From: Callorhinus ursinus | Taxonomy: Eukaryota; Chordata; Mammalia; Carnivora; Otariidae | Assembly (NCBI RefSeq): GCF_003265705.1 | Contig: NW_020312817.1 | Location: forward strand, 25,392,109 to 25,456,108 | Direction: 5' to 3' | DNA: 64,000 nt | Position numbers and translations under genes: made by a program | In this document: positions 1 to 11,739 of the stretch, piece by piece | Layout of the letters: every line of letters starts with the position of its first letter | How positions within the stretch are numbered: the stretch's first letter is position 1 | The notes under the pieces: model-generated | What the model was told of the DNA's origin: nothing | Database searches by the model: none | What the model saw: the letters and a program-made list of their open reading frames with translations, nothing else

Positions 1-661
1 TAAGAGCAAACTAACTTTCTGGTAGGAACGGCTCCTCTAGGCTAGAGGCCATGAAGCCAGGAAGTCTTGAGAGGGTGATGTGAAAAGTCAGCTCCTCTCT
101 TAGCAATAAAGAGTTCTGTGTGGCCTTGGGTTGTCGGGAGACAAACAATATAAAGTTTACAAGTTTCAAGATACCTCAGGGCATAAAAGCCTTTGTCCCT
201 TTCCTCCTCTCTTGCTCTGGTTTGAATGCATTTCTGAGTCCCTCTAATGCTTAAGGATTCAGTACAGCTCAGGGCAGTGAGAAACAAGGTGTAAGCTGTG
301 TCTCCTTCCCCCTCCCCTGTTCGTTCTTTCACACTTCATTGCCTTTAGTTTCTCACATTACAGTATTGCTCTTGTTTGTGATATAAATAGTATTTTAGTT
401 ATGTTGAGTTCTGTCATTCCCAAGTTGTAAATTCCAAAAAAAAAAAAACCACAAAAAAACAAAAAGGCAATCTATTGGAAATTTTTTGGAATACTGCCTT
501 TTTGTAAGGTGACACCCCACTACCCAAGATTGTTGTATATCTTTCAGAACAAGAATCTATAGCATACAAATTAAAAAAAAAAAAAAAATCCCATGCAGTA
601 GGTAGGTCTCATTAACCCAATATAGAAGTTGTAGTCATGCTAACGTTAAGAACTTTCTTTT

Positions 662-775
662 TGCCCAGCACTATGCAAAGAGCTTTACGTACGTTAGTTC
701 ACTGCTTTATGACAACCTCATGTAGAAGGCATTATAATTCCCTCCCATATTTTTAGGTGAGAGGATATCAGACTG
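662..775 (-). repeat. MIR SINE fragment
   Basis: The + strand reads like the reverse complement of the MIR 3' half: a 'cccagcactatgcaaag' block, then a stretch resembling 'ttcactgctttatgacaacctcatg', then a degraded oligo-purine part. MIR is an ancient mammalian tRNA-derived SINE. The copy is strongly diverged and its edges are approximate. Confidence 0.5.
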
Positions 776-789
776 TAAAAGTATTGGTC

Positions 790-935
790 AAGCAAGCATT
801 TCTGGAGACTTTTAAGTGCAGGGCATTGTGCTAGCTACTAAGGATCTAAAGCAGAAACATGATCCTTTCCCTTTCAGGTACTTATGATGCCCTGGGAGAC
901 TGGGTTTCCGTGAGCTTACAGTAATAGAGGACAGG
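790..935 (-). repeat. Ancient LINE-like repeat fragment (L2/L3 class, family uncertain)
   Basis: The run 'gggcattgtgctagctact', followed by a 'gatcctttccctttcaggta' type block and 'gggagactg', follows the order of a common ancient repeat whose typical text is 'aggcactgtgctaggcactggg ... catggtccctgccctc'. Similar blocks occur near 13570, 22785, 41260 and 49390. I cannot name the subfamily with confidence. Confidence 0.35.
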
Positions 936-1388
936 GTGGCAGATGAGTACCCAAACACACACACCATGTGTCCTGAGCATGTCAGGGGGCAAGACCGCTA
1001 TGCGCTGGATACTCAAAGAAAGCTGTTCTTAGAATGCAGTCTCCTCGAGATTGGACTTAGACTTTGAAGAGAGTGGAGAGAAAAGATATCAGGGAAACAG
1101 CCTGTATATTTAAAGCAAAGGGAATATTCTTGGCAATTTTGTGAAATAGCAATTTGAATAGTTGTCTCATGTAGAAGGCATGAGGTCCCTCATTGGCGTC
1201 ATCGGGGCTCAGGCTTATAACACTCTGGATAGTAGTACAGAGATGGTATGTGAATGCAGTTAACGTTGTTCCCATCCCTCCCCCCTCCGCAAATACCATG
1301 CTCACATCGGTGGGCTAATATGAGCTAAAGTTAGAGGGACAGATTAGAACCCAACATGCTAGTATTATGATTCAGTAAGCAATGTTAG

Positions 1389-1597
1389 CAGCTAACATTT
1401 ATTGAGTATTTACTATATATCAGACCCTATTTCATGTGTTTTTATACATACTATTTCATTGAATGTTCACAACAACTCTGTGAGGTAGTTTATAGGTACA
1501 GGAACCAAGCAAGTGACAGAGACAAGTCAGTCAGTAAGAGGCAGAAGCTAGGATTTGAACGTGGGCAGTCTGCTTCCACAGCCCTCCATGCTCCACA
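1389..1597 (-). repeat. MIR SINE, nearly full length
   Basis: Reading rightward, this matches reverse-complement MIR in order. It starts with 'aacatttattgagtattt', continues with a degraded 'gccaggcactgtt' region, then 'cacaacaactctgtgaggta', then 'agaagctaggatttgaacg' with 'gcagtctgcttccacagccc' at its end. The order is intact over about 200 bp, so this is one of the better preserved MIR copies here. It lies in the LCLAT1 intron. Confidence 0.75.
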
Positions 1598-2435
1598 CAG
1601 CAATGTTTCTAGAATTTTTCACTTAAAGAAATGTTCCTAAGTGGTACTGACACAGTCTCAAAACTTGCCATTTCTATCGTGAACAGACACGTGTTTATGC
1701 ATACCGCTCTCCCCTATGGGTTGTCCAGAAGAAAGTGGAAAGCAAAAGCAGTTTGGTTTCTTACTAGAACAGCCCTAACCTTTTTGATAGCAGTTTGTGA
1801 ACATTAAGAACCACCTGTGGAAGAAGGCTGGCTCCCATGAGCAGCTGCTGAGGAGGAGCTGTGTGAAGGTGCTGTGACTGAGGAGGATGGTGGGAGCTGC
1901 CTGGGGAAGGGGTTGATTCCAGGCTGTGGACCAGCAAGTCTGAGGAGACCCGCAGCCCTTTCGGAGAAGGGTCCAGGCAGAAGGTGAAGCAGAAATGTTG
2001 ACTGCAGGGGAGTTTTGAAAGTAAATGAAACGAGCACTCAGTTCTGAATAAGAGGCTAAGCGGCATGACAAGTGACAGGAAGTGACATTTCCTCCACTGT
2101 GAGACAAAGTGGACTCCCTGCTCGAGTCCGAGAGGTCCAGCCTCACCTTTCCTCGAGGGCTTCGGATCCACCTCCACTACAGCCGTCCCACATGGACCTT
2201 TTGTCTACCTCCACTCTCATGTAAACAAGGCTCAGCATCCCAACCAGACTGTCCCTCCAATTCTGAATCTAAGCCTTGTTGACATAGGTACTTTCATTTT
2301 TCAGACTACAGTCCTCATCAAGAGCTGATTATATTTATAAGATAGTTATGAAAACAAATTGAAACCTGGACTGAAGTAAATCACAGAGTAAAGGAGACAA
2401 GCAGTGGACATTTGCAGAAGACTTAAAATCATTAA

Positions 2436-4165
2436 AAAAGGAGCACAACCAACCTAACCAAAGAGGCAAAGGATCTGTACTCTGAAAACTGTAGAACACT
2501 TATGAAAGAAATTGAGGAAGACACAAAGAAATGGAAAAAACATTCCATGTTCATGGATTGGAAGAACAAATATTGTGAAAATATCTATGCTACCCAGCAC
2601 AATCTACACATTCAATGCAATCTCTTTAAAAATCCATCAACGTTTTTCCACAGAGCTAGAACAAACAATCCTAAATTTATATGGAACCAGAAGAGATCCC
2701 AAATAGCCAAAGGAATGTTGAAAAAGAAAACCAAAGCTGGTGGCATCACAATTCCGGACTTCAAGCTCTATTATAAAGCTATAATCATCAAGACAATATG
2801 GTACTGGCACAAACACACACACACAGATCAATGGAACGAAATAGAGAAGCCAAAAATGGATCCTCAGCTCTACGGTCAACGAATCTTCAACAAAGCAGGA
2901 AAGAATATCCAATGGAAAAAAGACAGTCTCTTCAACCGATGGTGTTGGGAAAATTGGACAGCCACATGCAGAAGAATGAAACTGGACTTTCTTACACCAT
3001 ACACAAAAATAAACTCAGAATGGATAAAAGACCTAAATGTGAGACAGGAATCCATCAAAATCCTAGGGGAAAACACAGGCAACAACCCCTGTGACCTCAG
3101 CCACAGCAACTTCTTGGTAGATACGTCTCCAAAGGCAAGGGAAACAAAAGCAAAAATGAACTATTGGGACTTCATCAAGATAAAAAGCTTTTGCACAGCA
3201 AAGGAAACAGTCGACAAAACTAAAAGACAACCAACAGAATGGGAGAAGATATTTGCAAATGTCTTATCAGATAAAGGGTTAGTATCCAAAAATCTATTAA
3301 AAAAATATCAAACTCAACACCCAAGAACAAAAAAATCCAGCAAGAAATAGGCAGAAGACATGAACAGACATTTCTCCAAAGAAGATATACAAATGGCCAC
3401 CAGACACATGAAAAAAAAAAAATGTTCTATATCACTCAGCATCAGGGAAATACAAATCAAAACCACAGTGAGATAGCACCTCACACCAGTCAGAATGGCT
3501 AAAATTAACTCAGGAAGCAACAGATGTTGGCCAGGATGCAGAGAAAGGGGAACCCTTTTATGCCACTGGTGGGAATGCAAACTGGTGCAGCCACTCTGGG
3601 AAACAGTATGGAGGTTCCTCAAAAAGTTAAAAATAGAATTATCCTACGACCCAGCGATTGTACTACTAGGTATTTATCCAGAGGATACAAACACAGTGAT
3701 TCGAAGGGGCACATGCACCCCAATGTTTATAGCAGCAATGTTCACAAGAGCCAAACTATGGAAAGAGCCCAGATGTCCATTGACAGATGAATGGATAAAG
3801 AAGATGTGGTATAGATATACAATGGAATATTACTCGGCCATCAAAAAGAATGAAATCTTGCCATTTGCAACGACGTGGATGGAACTAGAGGTATTATGCT
3901 AAGTGAACTAAGTCAGAGAAAGACAAATATCATATGATTTCATTCATATGGAATTAAGAAAGGGAAGGAAAAATAAAAAAAACAGACTCTTAACTCTAGG
4001 AAACAAACTGAGGGTTGCTGGAGGGGAGGTGGGTAATGGGCATTAAGGAGGGCACTTGGTGGAATGAGCACTGGGTGTTATATGCAACTAATGAATCTTT
4101 AAGTTCTACCTCAGAAACTAATTGTACACTATATGTTAAATTGAATTTAAATTAAAATTTATTTC
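2436..4165 (+). mobile_element. 5'-truncated LINE-1, ORF2 C-terminal part plus 3' UTR
   Basis: Two long same-frame segments, 2502-3350 and 3495-3902, read as the C-terminal part of L1 ORF2 protein. They show the runs [33 protein letters not shown] and [16 protein letters not shown]. The later segment holds the cysteine/histidine block (RCWPGC ... [13 protein letters not shown]), GTCTPMFIAAMF and WIKKMWYRYTMEYYSAIKKNE. The two are separated by a TAG at 3348-3350 and an A-rich indel region. A carnivore-type 3' UTR follows, including 'aaacaaactgagggttgctg' and 'gggcattaaggagggcactt'. The endonuclease and most of the reverse transcriptase region are missing, so it cannot move by itself. No clear TSD was found. 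It sits in the sense orientation inside the LCLAT1 intron. Confidence 0.9.
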
Positions 4166-4462
4166 TATCTCAAACCTGACTTAATGTGCTTATCAGTCCT
4201 AGAATGGCAAGTTACTGTTTCTATGAATGAAGATAATTTCTTTCTAAAGGTCTTTGCGCTAATTAGCAAGCAAATAAAAAACTAAAAATAACTGGAAAAT
4301 ATTGACTCAAATGCCTAGGAACACCAGTATGTATAGCCCTTGTTCACTGTGGCTCACTCTGTCCTGATTTTTTTCCTGGTTTTGGTTCTGCCTTGTCGTT
4401 TGAATCAGCCTTATTGCCCCCATTGATCCTTAGTCCATATTTTTATCTTTTCCAAAACCTAG

Positions 4463-4965
4463 GTAAGAACCTCGACGCTGTCCACGACATCACGGTGGCG
4501 TACCCGCACAATATTCCTCAGACAGAGAAGCACCTCCTCCTCGGGGACTTCCCCAAGGAGATCCACTTCCACGTGCACCGGTACCCAGTAGACACCCTCC
4601 CTGAGTCCAGGGAGGACCTCCAGCTCTGGTGCCACAGGCGCTGGGAGGAAAAGGAAGAGAGGCTGCGCTCCTTCTACCAAGGGGAGAAGAATTTTCAGTT
4701 TACGGGACAGACTGTAATTCCACCTTGCAAGTCTGAGCTCAGGGTCCTTGTGCTCAAATTGCTCTCCATACTTTACTGGACCCTGTTCAGCCCTGCAATG
4801 TGCCTACTCCTATATCTGTACAGTCCTGTTCGGTGGTATTTTATAATCACCATGGTTATCTTTGTGCTGTTAGAGAGAATATTTGGTGGACTGGAGATCG
4901 TTGAACTTGCATGTTACCGGTTTTTGCACAAACAGTCACACTTAAATATACGGAAAAATGAGTGA
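4463..4965 (+). CDS. LCLAT1: LCLAT1 (lysocardiolipin acyltransferase 1), terminal coding exon
   Basis: LCLAT1 (ALCAT1/AGPAT8) is an endoplasmic-reticulum and mitochondria-associated membrane acyltransferase. It re-acylates lysocardiolipin and other lysophospholipids, notably lysophosphatidylinositol. The exon opens after a pyrimidine-rich tract and AG at 4461-4462. Its first two bases complete a Gly codon split across the intron; 166 residues and a TGA follow. The protein starts KNLDAVHDITVAYPHNIPQ and includes HFHVHRYPVDTLPES, LQLWCHRRWEEKEERL and FYQGEKNFQFTGQ. I recognise this as the C-terminal part of LCLAT1. Two hydrophobic segments follow (around LKLLSILYWTLFSPAMCLLL and WYFIITMVIFVLL), consistent with C-terminal membrane helices. 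The catalytic HX4D and EGTR acyltransferase motifs belong to upstream exons outside the window. The chain ends RKNE, a dibasic ER-retrieval-like tail. The frame is intact. The apparent ATG at 4393 lies in the intron and is not the start. Confidence 0.93.
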
Positions 4966-6491
4966 GATCATAAGGTTCACAGTGTAACAACCAAGGGGAT
5001 GCTTTGGAAATGTGTCAAGCCTTTGTAAACAGAGATGCATTTTTGCATGACCATGTCAAATATTTCTACTACCATCATTATTTGTTAAAGATATTTTGCA
5101 CTTAGTTTTGTGGGAAAATATTGCTACACACGATTTTTTTTTTTTTAATCTCTGAATGTAATTTCAATACGCATAGCAGGGAGCGATCGCTGTAAAATAA
5201 CTCGGGCCAGAGTATTCCTAAGCAACCACCAGGCTGTTAGCAGACAAGGGACACACAAGATTTTCCTAGAGGCCCAATCCTATTTCCTAACAAACTCCCC
5301 AGACAAGAGGCAGATCCGGGGCTTGGGAGCACGGGCTCAGATCAAGTGCTGGCACTTGACTGTGGAGGTGAGAGCCCTTCCTCCCGGTTCCCTCCCCAGG
5401 CTCATTTCTCTGCCAATCAAACCACTGCATCCTGCATTAAGGCCAGGAAACAGAAATCCCTGTCCTTCAACCAACCACCCATTTTGATAGGAAGCCCTTC
5501 ATTATTCATAAAACCTTGGCATTCAGCCTTGCACTCACCGAGACATCAGAAGACCACCTGTGCCCTTTCTTCCCATGGATAGTAAGACCTGGACATTTCT
5601 CAGGGAGCAACCACAGGCTCTCCAGTGGAAACCTTAGTTTGGATTTGTACAGATAGGAACGCAGAGAGTTTAGTTCACTTCTACTTACTCTTGCATGCTC
5701 CCAGCTGGTTTCCTTACCGCTCGTTGGCAGGGGTAGCTTTTTCCGCGTGACATCATGTCACTTACCTTTCTAAAGGAATGCGTGGAAGGTCCTGTTACTG
5801 CAGTCAGAAATTCTTGAAGTGGTGTCCTTTGAAATAGTTCTTTAAAACCTGCCCCAAAAGGAAGGTTATTGTATTTTCTGTAGGTGCATGGGTATCTAAC
5901 ATCTGTGTTAAAGCAACACTGGCAGCACTTGGCCCTCGCAGCCTCACAGATTTGATAACAGGAAAATGAACGCCTTTTTAATGATAATGAGGGCTCTCGC
6001 TCTCTCTTTTTAGTTCCAGCCTTCCTGTTTCAGTACTAAAATTTAAATCCACCTTTGACCAATTGTTTGCCTAAATATTCCCGGCATTTGGAGTCCATGG
6101 AAAATCCAGCAAACCAACAGCACCAGTCTCCTTCTGAGGTGGAAGAAATGCGTGGTCATGGTTTCCACCCTGCTGGAGCTGTGCACTAATGTTTCTGTCC
6201 TATGATGGGGACGCTGGTCAGAGCGGCAGGAAACACGAAGCAGTTAAAAGTCTTGAGCTGTTCGCAGACCTGTCTGCTTTATTCCTGCCTTCAAATGGCC
6301 TCAAAAGCTATTGCTATATGTACCCTTTTGGCATGAATGCCTTCTCCTTAATTACAACCCATTTTTGCTCAACGGTGACTTTTACCCAACAGTTGAAACG
6401 TGCATTGCCAGGAGAGGTAAGCACACTGTGAGCCGAACTTACAGAGAAGGTCCAGGTTGCGCGCAAAACACTGTTGACACGTCACTAATGA

Positions 6492-6512
6492 GCGCGCGCG
6501 CGCGCGCGCGCG
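6492..6512. repeat. (GC)n dinucleotide run
   Basis: There is an uninterrupted alternation of G and C for 21 bases, containing ten CpG steps. CpG runs are rare in mammalian bulk DNA because methylated CpG mutates, and this one lies in AT-rich surroundings. Alternating GC is the strongest Z-DNA-forming sequence. It falls inside the probable LCLAT1 3' UTR. Confidence 0.95.
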
Positions 6513-8381
6513 GGCAGGCACCGGCCTGTATTTAACCGCTCCCCCCAGGCCGTTTCCACGCCTGCCAGGAGCTATTCAGTAGTTATTACGCACATCTGCT
6601 CCGGACCCAGTGGGCTAATCCCGTGGTTTTTAAGGTGTTTTTCTTTTTTAACCTTTTTTTTTTTCCTGAATAAAAGAGGTTTCTAATTGAGGTCTCTCTC
6701 AGACCGCCTTTTGGTTATATCTGGAAACACACAGAGTTTTACAGTCAGCCCTGCATTTGTCCTGGGCAATGGAGAAAAGCCGCATCTTCTACCCCCACAC
6801 GTGTTTATACTGGAGCCCACCTGGCCGCTTCTCGACTCCTTGTTCGAGGTAACCTCCATAGGATGGCGTGAAACCTGTACAAGAGGAAAGCTCTTTTCTT
6901 TCCTTTTTAAAAAAATGTTTTCTTTGGATCATAAAAGACATGTTTAAGATAAAATGCAAACTTAGTTTTACTACCCAGAATTCATATGTACCCAAACTTG
7001 GGAATACAGACATCGTACCTGCTTTCAGAATCAAAAGTGATAACTTCAAAGAGAAAAAAGTTGCTTCTTTTTGTTTTTTTCTTCTGGTTTTGTTTTTTGG
7101 GGTCTTGTGTTTTTGCAGTAAGGCTTCTTTTAAAGTCGTAATTCTTTATGTTCCTACATATTTGCCTTTTTCTTTTAAAAAATTTTAAAGAAATATTCAG
7201 CGAATGATTTGGAACTTAGAGCTTTGTAAAATTGGTAAAAAAAAAATGTTAAGTAGAAATTAACTTTCATGTCGTGATCTGCTTCAGGAATGAGACCTCC
7301 ACCCCCTCCCACCTCATCTCTCTGCACTCAGAGCAGCTGCGTGTGCTGCTGAGTCTAGCCCACGCTTCCCACTGGATGCTCTTTCAGTCCTTTGAAGATC
7401 AGCTCAGTGGGCTGCAAAACGTTTACAGTACCATCTCTCCAACTGTTCAGTCTTTACCATTCAGAAACGTAAACAAAGCAAATGTGGTTTGTATGGGATG
7501 TGAACCATTATGCTTAAAATAGGAAACTATGGGGAAGGGCGCTGATGTGGTCACAGGTTCTTCCACCAGAAAGCTCTGATGAGAGGCCCAAATCAGTAGA
7601 CGAACGTGGTAAAGGACCAGAGGAAAATGTTAAGCAGAGCCCATAATTTCAAACTCCTATTAAAATCCTTCCTTGTTTGTAACACTACTAACACACAGAT
7701 TAGGGAGAAATACCAGCTTCCACTCACATCACTTTGACATTAGTCACTTCCCAGCACCACATCAGGAGCTGGACGTTGGAGGCCAAGACTGAATTCTGCA
7801 GAAAGGGTGACATGCCCATTGCACCTGGCCTGCAGGCTCTGGGCCCAACCGTGATGCCCCTGTGCACTTTTATAATAGAGACTCAAATGGAGGGAGCCTG
7901 TTGGTATTAAATTGTTTACATTTCTTTGTATAAATAACGTGCTTTCAGTGCCTTAGTTATGGGTCCCTTTCTTTTTCTTGTTCCAAGAATTCTACAATGT
8001 GTTTCTTAGGTAAAAGTCTTTTTGCTATTGACTGGGAGGAAAATGGTTTGTAAACACTGGTCACTGTGGTAAACACTACTTTGTGGGGACATCTGGAGAG
8101 GAGAGCTTGATGCTGAGGTAGCCTTTGCCTTAGAGCTATTATTTATGCTGTAGGAAACAAACACGGTCTTGTCACACGATGAGCTTCAGATTGGAGATGG
8201 CCCAAAAGTTGTCTTGTACCAACCTTAAGCTTTTATTTCAGAAGAGAATCTCGGTTTTGGTAATTTATTTTTTAAAAGATTATGTACAAAACAAATTTTA
8301 AAAATAACTCACAGAATGGCCTTAGTTTTCAATGTCCACTAGTATGTTTAAGAGTCGTGTTATCTGTAATTTACATCCCAG

Positions 8382-8387
8382 AATAAA
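8382..8387 (+). promoter_or_regulatory. LCLAT1: Candidate LCLAT1 poly(A) signal AATAAA
   Basis: A canonical AATAAA is followed within about 60 bases by T/GT-rich DNA ('tgtatcctgtttctggtttt' near 8417-8436, then 'gattgtgtgctcctgtgttt'), as expected of a downstream element. It is the last AATAAA before the LTR at about 8885. Use of this site is inference. Confidence 0.4.
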
Positions 8388-8884
8388 GTGGTATGAATCA
8401 GATCGAGTTTGCCCATGTATCCTGTTTCTGGTTTTGCCCGAATGATTGTGTGCTCCTGTGTTTTCCCATATTGTTACAGCCTTACTGTATGTAGTATTAA
8501 GGAGGAGCTCATCAGTTAGGACTCTTTCACAGATGTTTAAAAAAAACAAATGCACATACAAAAAGGGAATATACCGCTTCCATAATTGAAAAAGTCTAGG
8601 GGCCACAGTTGAATTCAGGCCTCAGTGAATGTCATGAGAACTTGGTTTTCTTCCATTTCTGTCAATTCAGCCCTGAGGGCAATTTGGTCATTTCACACTT
8701 GTGGGGTTGTAATGGCAAATACCAGCACCACCAGATTTAAGAGGTAAATGGAACTCTATGCGTCCCCCATCACTGTTAGGGATATGTAACTGTGAAAGCA
8801 AATCTTCTAGCAAAGCTTGACAGATGCATGAAAATGTGCTTAGCAAATACATACACACGCACGCACATGAAAATCATGGAACTG

Positions 8885-9803
8885 AAGGGTAGCAGAATAT
8901 GCCACCCCAAAATATGACTAGTTAAGCACGTGCCACCCAAAATAGACCACGTTGGTATATTGGTTTTGAGCTGTAGGCACTTGAAAAGCAGCAATTGGAG
9001 GGAAAGGCTTTCTCTGAACTGCCTGAAGACCAGTTCTCCAAAAAGACTCAATGGCCATATTATGCTAAACGAAATAAGTCATTCAGGACAATTATCATAT
9101 GACCTCATTGATATGTGGAGTTTAAGAAACAAAGCAGGTGATCATCAGGGAAGAGAGGAAAAAAGATGAAACCAGAGAGGGAGACAAACCATAAGAGACT
9201 CTTAATCACAGGAAACAAACTGAGGGTTGCTGGAGGGAATGGGGTAACTGGGTGATGGGCATTAAGGAGGGCATGTGATATAATGAGCACTGGGTATTAT
9301 ATAAGACTGATGAATCAGTCACAGGCCTGTACCTCTGAAACCAATAATATATGTTAATTAATTGAATTTAAATAAAAAAAGTTTAAAAAAAAAAAAGACT
9401 CAATGACCATAAATTCCTTCCCTGGAAGTTTCATCAATCAGTGAGGATAGATTCCTGTCCCAGGAGAGAAGATAAAAATCAACACCACACCCAGATAAAT
9501 GTCACAAAGCATCATACTTCCCATCTATTTTTCTAAAGGCCAGTTCATCTTTCCTCAAAGTCATTTACTCTCCCCTAAGAGGCCTCCCTCCCCTCTCCCT
9601 TCCTAAGGAAGGTGTTTTCTAATCCTGAATTCTAAACCACCTCTGGGAGTTACTCATTTTTCCTTGGCTATCTCTATGTATACCTGAGGAATACATGTTA
9701 ATAAATTTCTGATTGTCTTCCTTTTGTTAATCTTTTATTACCAGGGTCTCAGCTACAAGAACTCAGAGGGGTAGAGGGAAAATTATTTTTCCTCCCCTGC
9801 AGA
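8885..9803 (+). mobile_element. Probable solo LTR of an endogenous retrovirus, split by a LINE-1
   Basis: The left part begins around 'gtagcagaatatgccacccc'. The right part has the layout of an LTR end: an AATAAA-type signal ('gttaataaatttctgattg'), then 'ttgttaatcttttattacc', 'gggtctcagctacaagaac' and a terminal 'ttttcctcccctgca'. No retroviral coding sequence flanks it, so it is read as a solo LTR. The family cannot be named safely (ERV1-like is my best guess). A LINE-1 tail at 9059-9391 interrupts it. The outer TSD was not resolved. Confidence 0.55.
9059..9391 (+). mobile_element. LINE-1 3' end, severely 5'-truncated, with TSD
   Basis: This is 333 bp of carnivore-type L1 3' UTR ('aaacaaactgagggttgctg', 'gatgggcattaaggagggca', ending 'attgaatttaaataaaa') with an A-run. 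It is flanked by a 19-bp TSD with one mismatch: 9040-9058 reads aaaaagactcaatggccat and 9392-9410 reads aaaaagactcaatgaccat. The insertion interrupts the surrounding LTR. Confidence 0.9.
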
Positions 9804-11317
9804 ATCTATCTTTGTATGCTCTGCCTTCCCCCCCCACCCCACTCTGTCTTCAGGTTCTACAAGCACTTTGCTTGAAGGATTCACTCTGAGGGGAGCCCAC
9901 AATGTCATTCTCTGGGAAAGGGGCATGCAGGGCCCAAGGAGCCCAGGCCATGAGAGCTGGCTTCAAAGACTGGGCCAGGAGGCTGGTGGGATTTCTATAC
10001 TCTGTTTATGCAAAGGGGAGCGAGGAGAGCATAGTCTCTGTAGATGCCCACTTGTCTTCCACATTGCTCACGTCACTGATAAATTGTAGAAAGGGTTTAA
10101 GAAACTCCCTGTGAAGTGCGGCTTTCTGATGCATTTCGAATGCCAGCTAGTAAGCCCTAGGATGTGCACAGAAGCTTATCTACACATGTGCAATGCACTC
10201 TTCATGCCAAAACATTTTTAAAATAAATTACGAAGAGGCAGTCTACGCTCTCCTGGCTGTTTGACTTGGTTCACAGGGTCCCCATGATGATTTGATGCCT
10301 GCAGTTGCTTCATCCCTATACCTTCTCAGGTGCAACCCCAGTGGGAAAGAGCCAAGGAAGGGGACCGTTTCCCCAGTGGCTCAACAAAAACCCTAAACCA
10401 GGTTTCGGTGCTCATTCCTGAACCACATACTTGCCCAGAAATACTATGTGGGTTGTGTCCCTGGTTGTTTGCCACCTCCTTCCTGGAGCAGGGATGGAGT
10501 TTGTTCCCTGGTCCCCGGGACCAGTGTTGAGGAAGGACAGATTTGAAGAGGACTGTTAGGATGGAATGATGCTGGATGGTGGGACGTCCACCCCAACTGT
10601 GAAACCTCCCACACCTCCCAGTGCAAATGGAGCAGGTCAGCGTGGTTTCCAGACAGGGTTCCGAGCCCCGCACCATGGGAGCCTTCTCCATCAACACAGG
10701 GGATATTTGGGAACCCAGGTGTTCTCCATAGTGGTGCATAGACCATCTCATCAAAAATGGTCCATCTGAATTCTCCAGTCACTGCTTCCACACAGAGTAC
10801 CCAGACTCAAGCAACACAGTGTTGACAACGTTTTTCTTTCCATCGGGATCTGCTGAAGTATCAGCACTGCAGCCTTCCCATCTCTCTGTCTCCCGGCACT
10901 GCACCTGCCCCTGCAGTGACTCATCCCTCCCTCACCTGCCTCCGTGTGTGCCCTTCCTTCCTGGGGCATTAGATTGGGCAAATCCAGGGACCAGCTCCCA
11001 GCTTTCCCTGCTCCAAGTTCTCCACACACCGACCTCAGAACACCCGACCCAGTTTGATCATGGAACCTGCTCCACACAGCCCCCAGTAGCTTCCGGCTGA
11101 CTGCCCAAAGAGCCTCTCCCAATTCCTCCCAACCTAGCCAGCCAGTTCCCAGGCATGAACCTTTCCACATGAATGTGCTGGTTGCCCACACCTCAGGAGC
11201 CCCTTGCCCTCTCCCAGCTTTGCACAGAGCCCTCCCATGTGAGAGCTGCTTCTGTCATCAGCCCATAGCCAGTCAAATCCCAGTTTTTCTCTGAAGTTTT
11301 TCCCAGTCAATCTAGCT
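9804..11317. other. Unique intergenic stretch, nothing recognised
   Basis: This is moderately GC-rich DNA with a short C-rich tract near 9829-9840. Several ORFs of 60-146 codons overlap on both strands, which is what chance gives in GC-rich sequence. No recognisable repeat, exon or RNA gene was seen. Confidence 0.5.
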
Positions 11318-11535
11318 TGACATGTCCTCCTGCCACGGAGTCATTTCTCTGCAACTTGCACTTGACTCCACTACAGTCTGTCTTATGTTATAGTTATTTT
11401 TCAGCCTTATCACCTCAGCCAGAGTATAAGCTTCTGGAAAGCCAAGATAAGGATGCTTCACATTTCTCTTACCCCAAACAGCGTTTAGCCCAGCACCTTA
11501 TCCATTCTTCTTGCACAGTAAATTCTTACTGGTGA
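11318..11535 (+). repeat. L2 LINE 3' fragment
   Basis: The order of blocks fits the L2 3' end: a 'ctgcaacttgcacttgactc' region, then 'gagtataagcttctggaaag', then 'cagcgtttagcccagcacct', then 'acagtaaattcttactggtg'. It is old and diverged. Confidence 0.6.
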
Positions 11536-11739
11536 TTGCTTGGAAGTCATTCAGAAAGGATCCTGTTCTAAACTAAAGCTGGGTGCAAAAATTTACAAAC
11601 TTAAAATAACAAAAAAATTGAAATGCAAACCTGTCCACCTCTTTTTTTTTTTTAACAAGAATCAAATCATTTTGATTGAGGATATGATTTACCAAAATAT
11701 ATTAGCATGTTAACTCTTAAAAGTAGAAACTTGTAACAT

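Larger units (their letters stand above)
1..4462 (+). other. LCLAT1: Last intron of LCLAT1 (partial, 3' part)
   Basis: This is inferred to be intronic because it ends at a pyrimidine-rich stretch and an AG at 4461-4462, directly before the recognised LCLAT1 coding exon. The 5' end of the intron lies outside the window. Two MIR relics (about 662-775 and 1389-1597) and a truncated LINE-1 (2436-4165) were recognised inside it. Short A-runs sit near 436-448 and 572-588. The stretch at about 790-935 resembles another ancient repeat. Bases 1-660 and 1600-2435 show nothing recognisable, and their short ORFs have no family resemblance. Confidence 0.75.
4966..8400 (+). other. LCLAT1: Probable LCLAT1 3' UTR (end uncertain)
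   Basis: The sequence after the LCLAT1 stop continues without a recognised repeat for about 3.9 kb, which fits a long 3' UTR in the terminal exon. It contains T-rich and A-rich stretches, a GC dinucleotide run at 6492-6512, an AATAAA at 6669-6674 and another at 8382-8387. No transcript evidence is available here. A shorter UTR ending near 6690 is an alternative. The short ORFs within it look like chance. Confidence 0.5.

Noticed and set aside
2502..3902. Long open frames that might be read as host genes
   Set aside because: They are the decayed C-terminal part of LINE-1 ORF2, interrupted by a stop.
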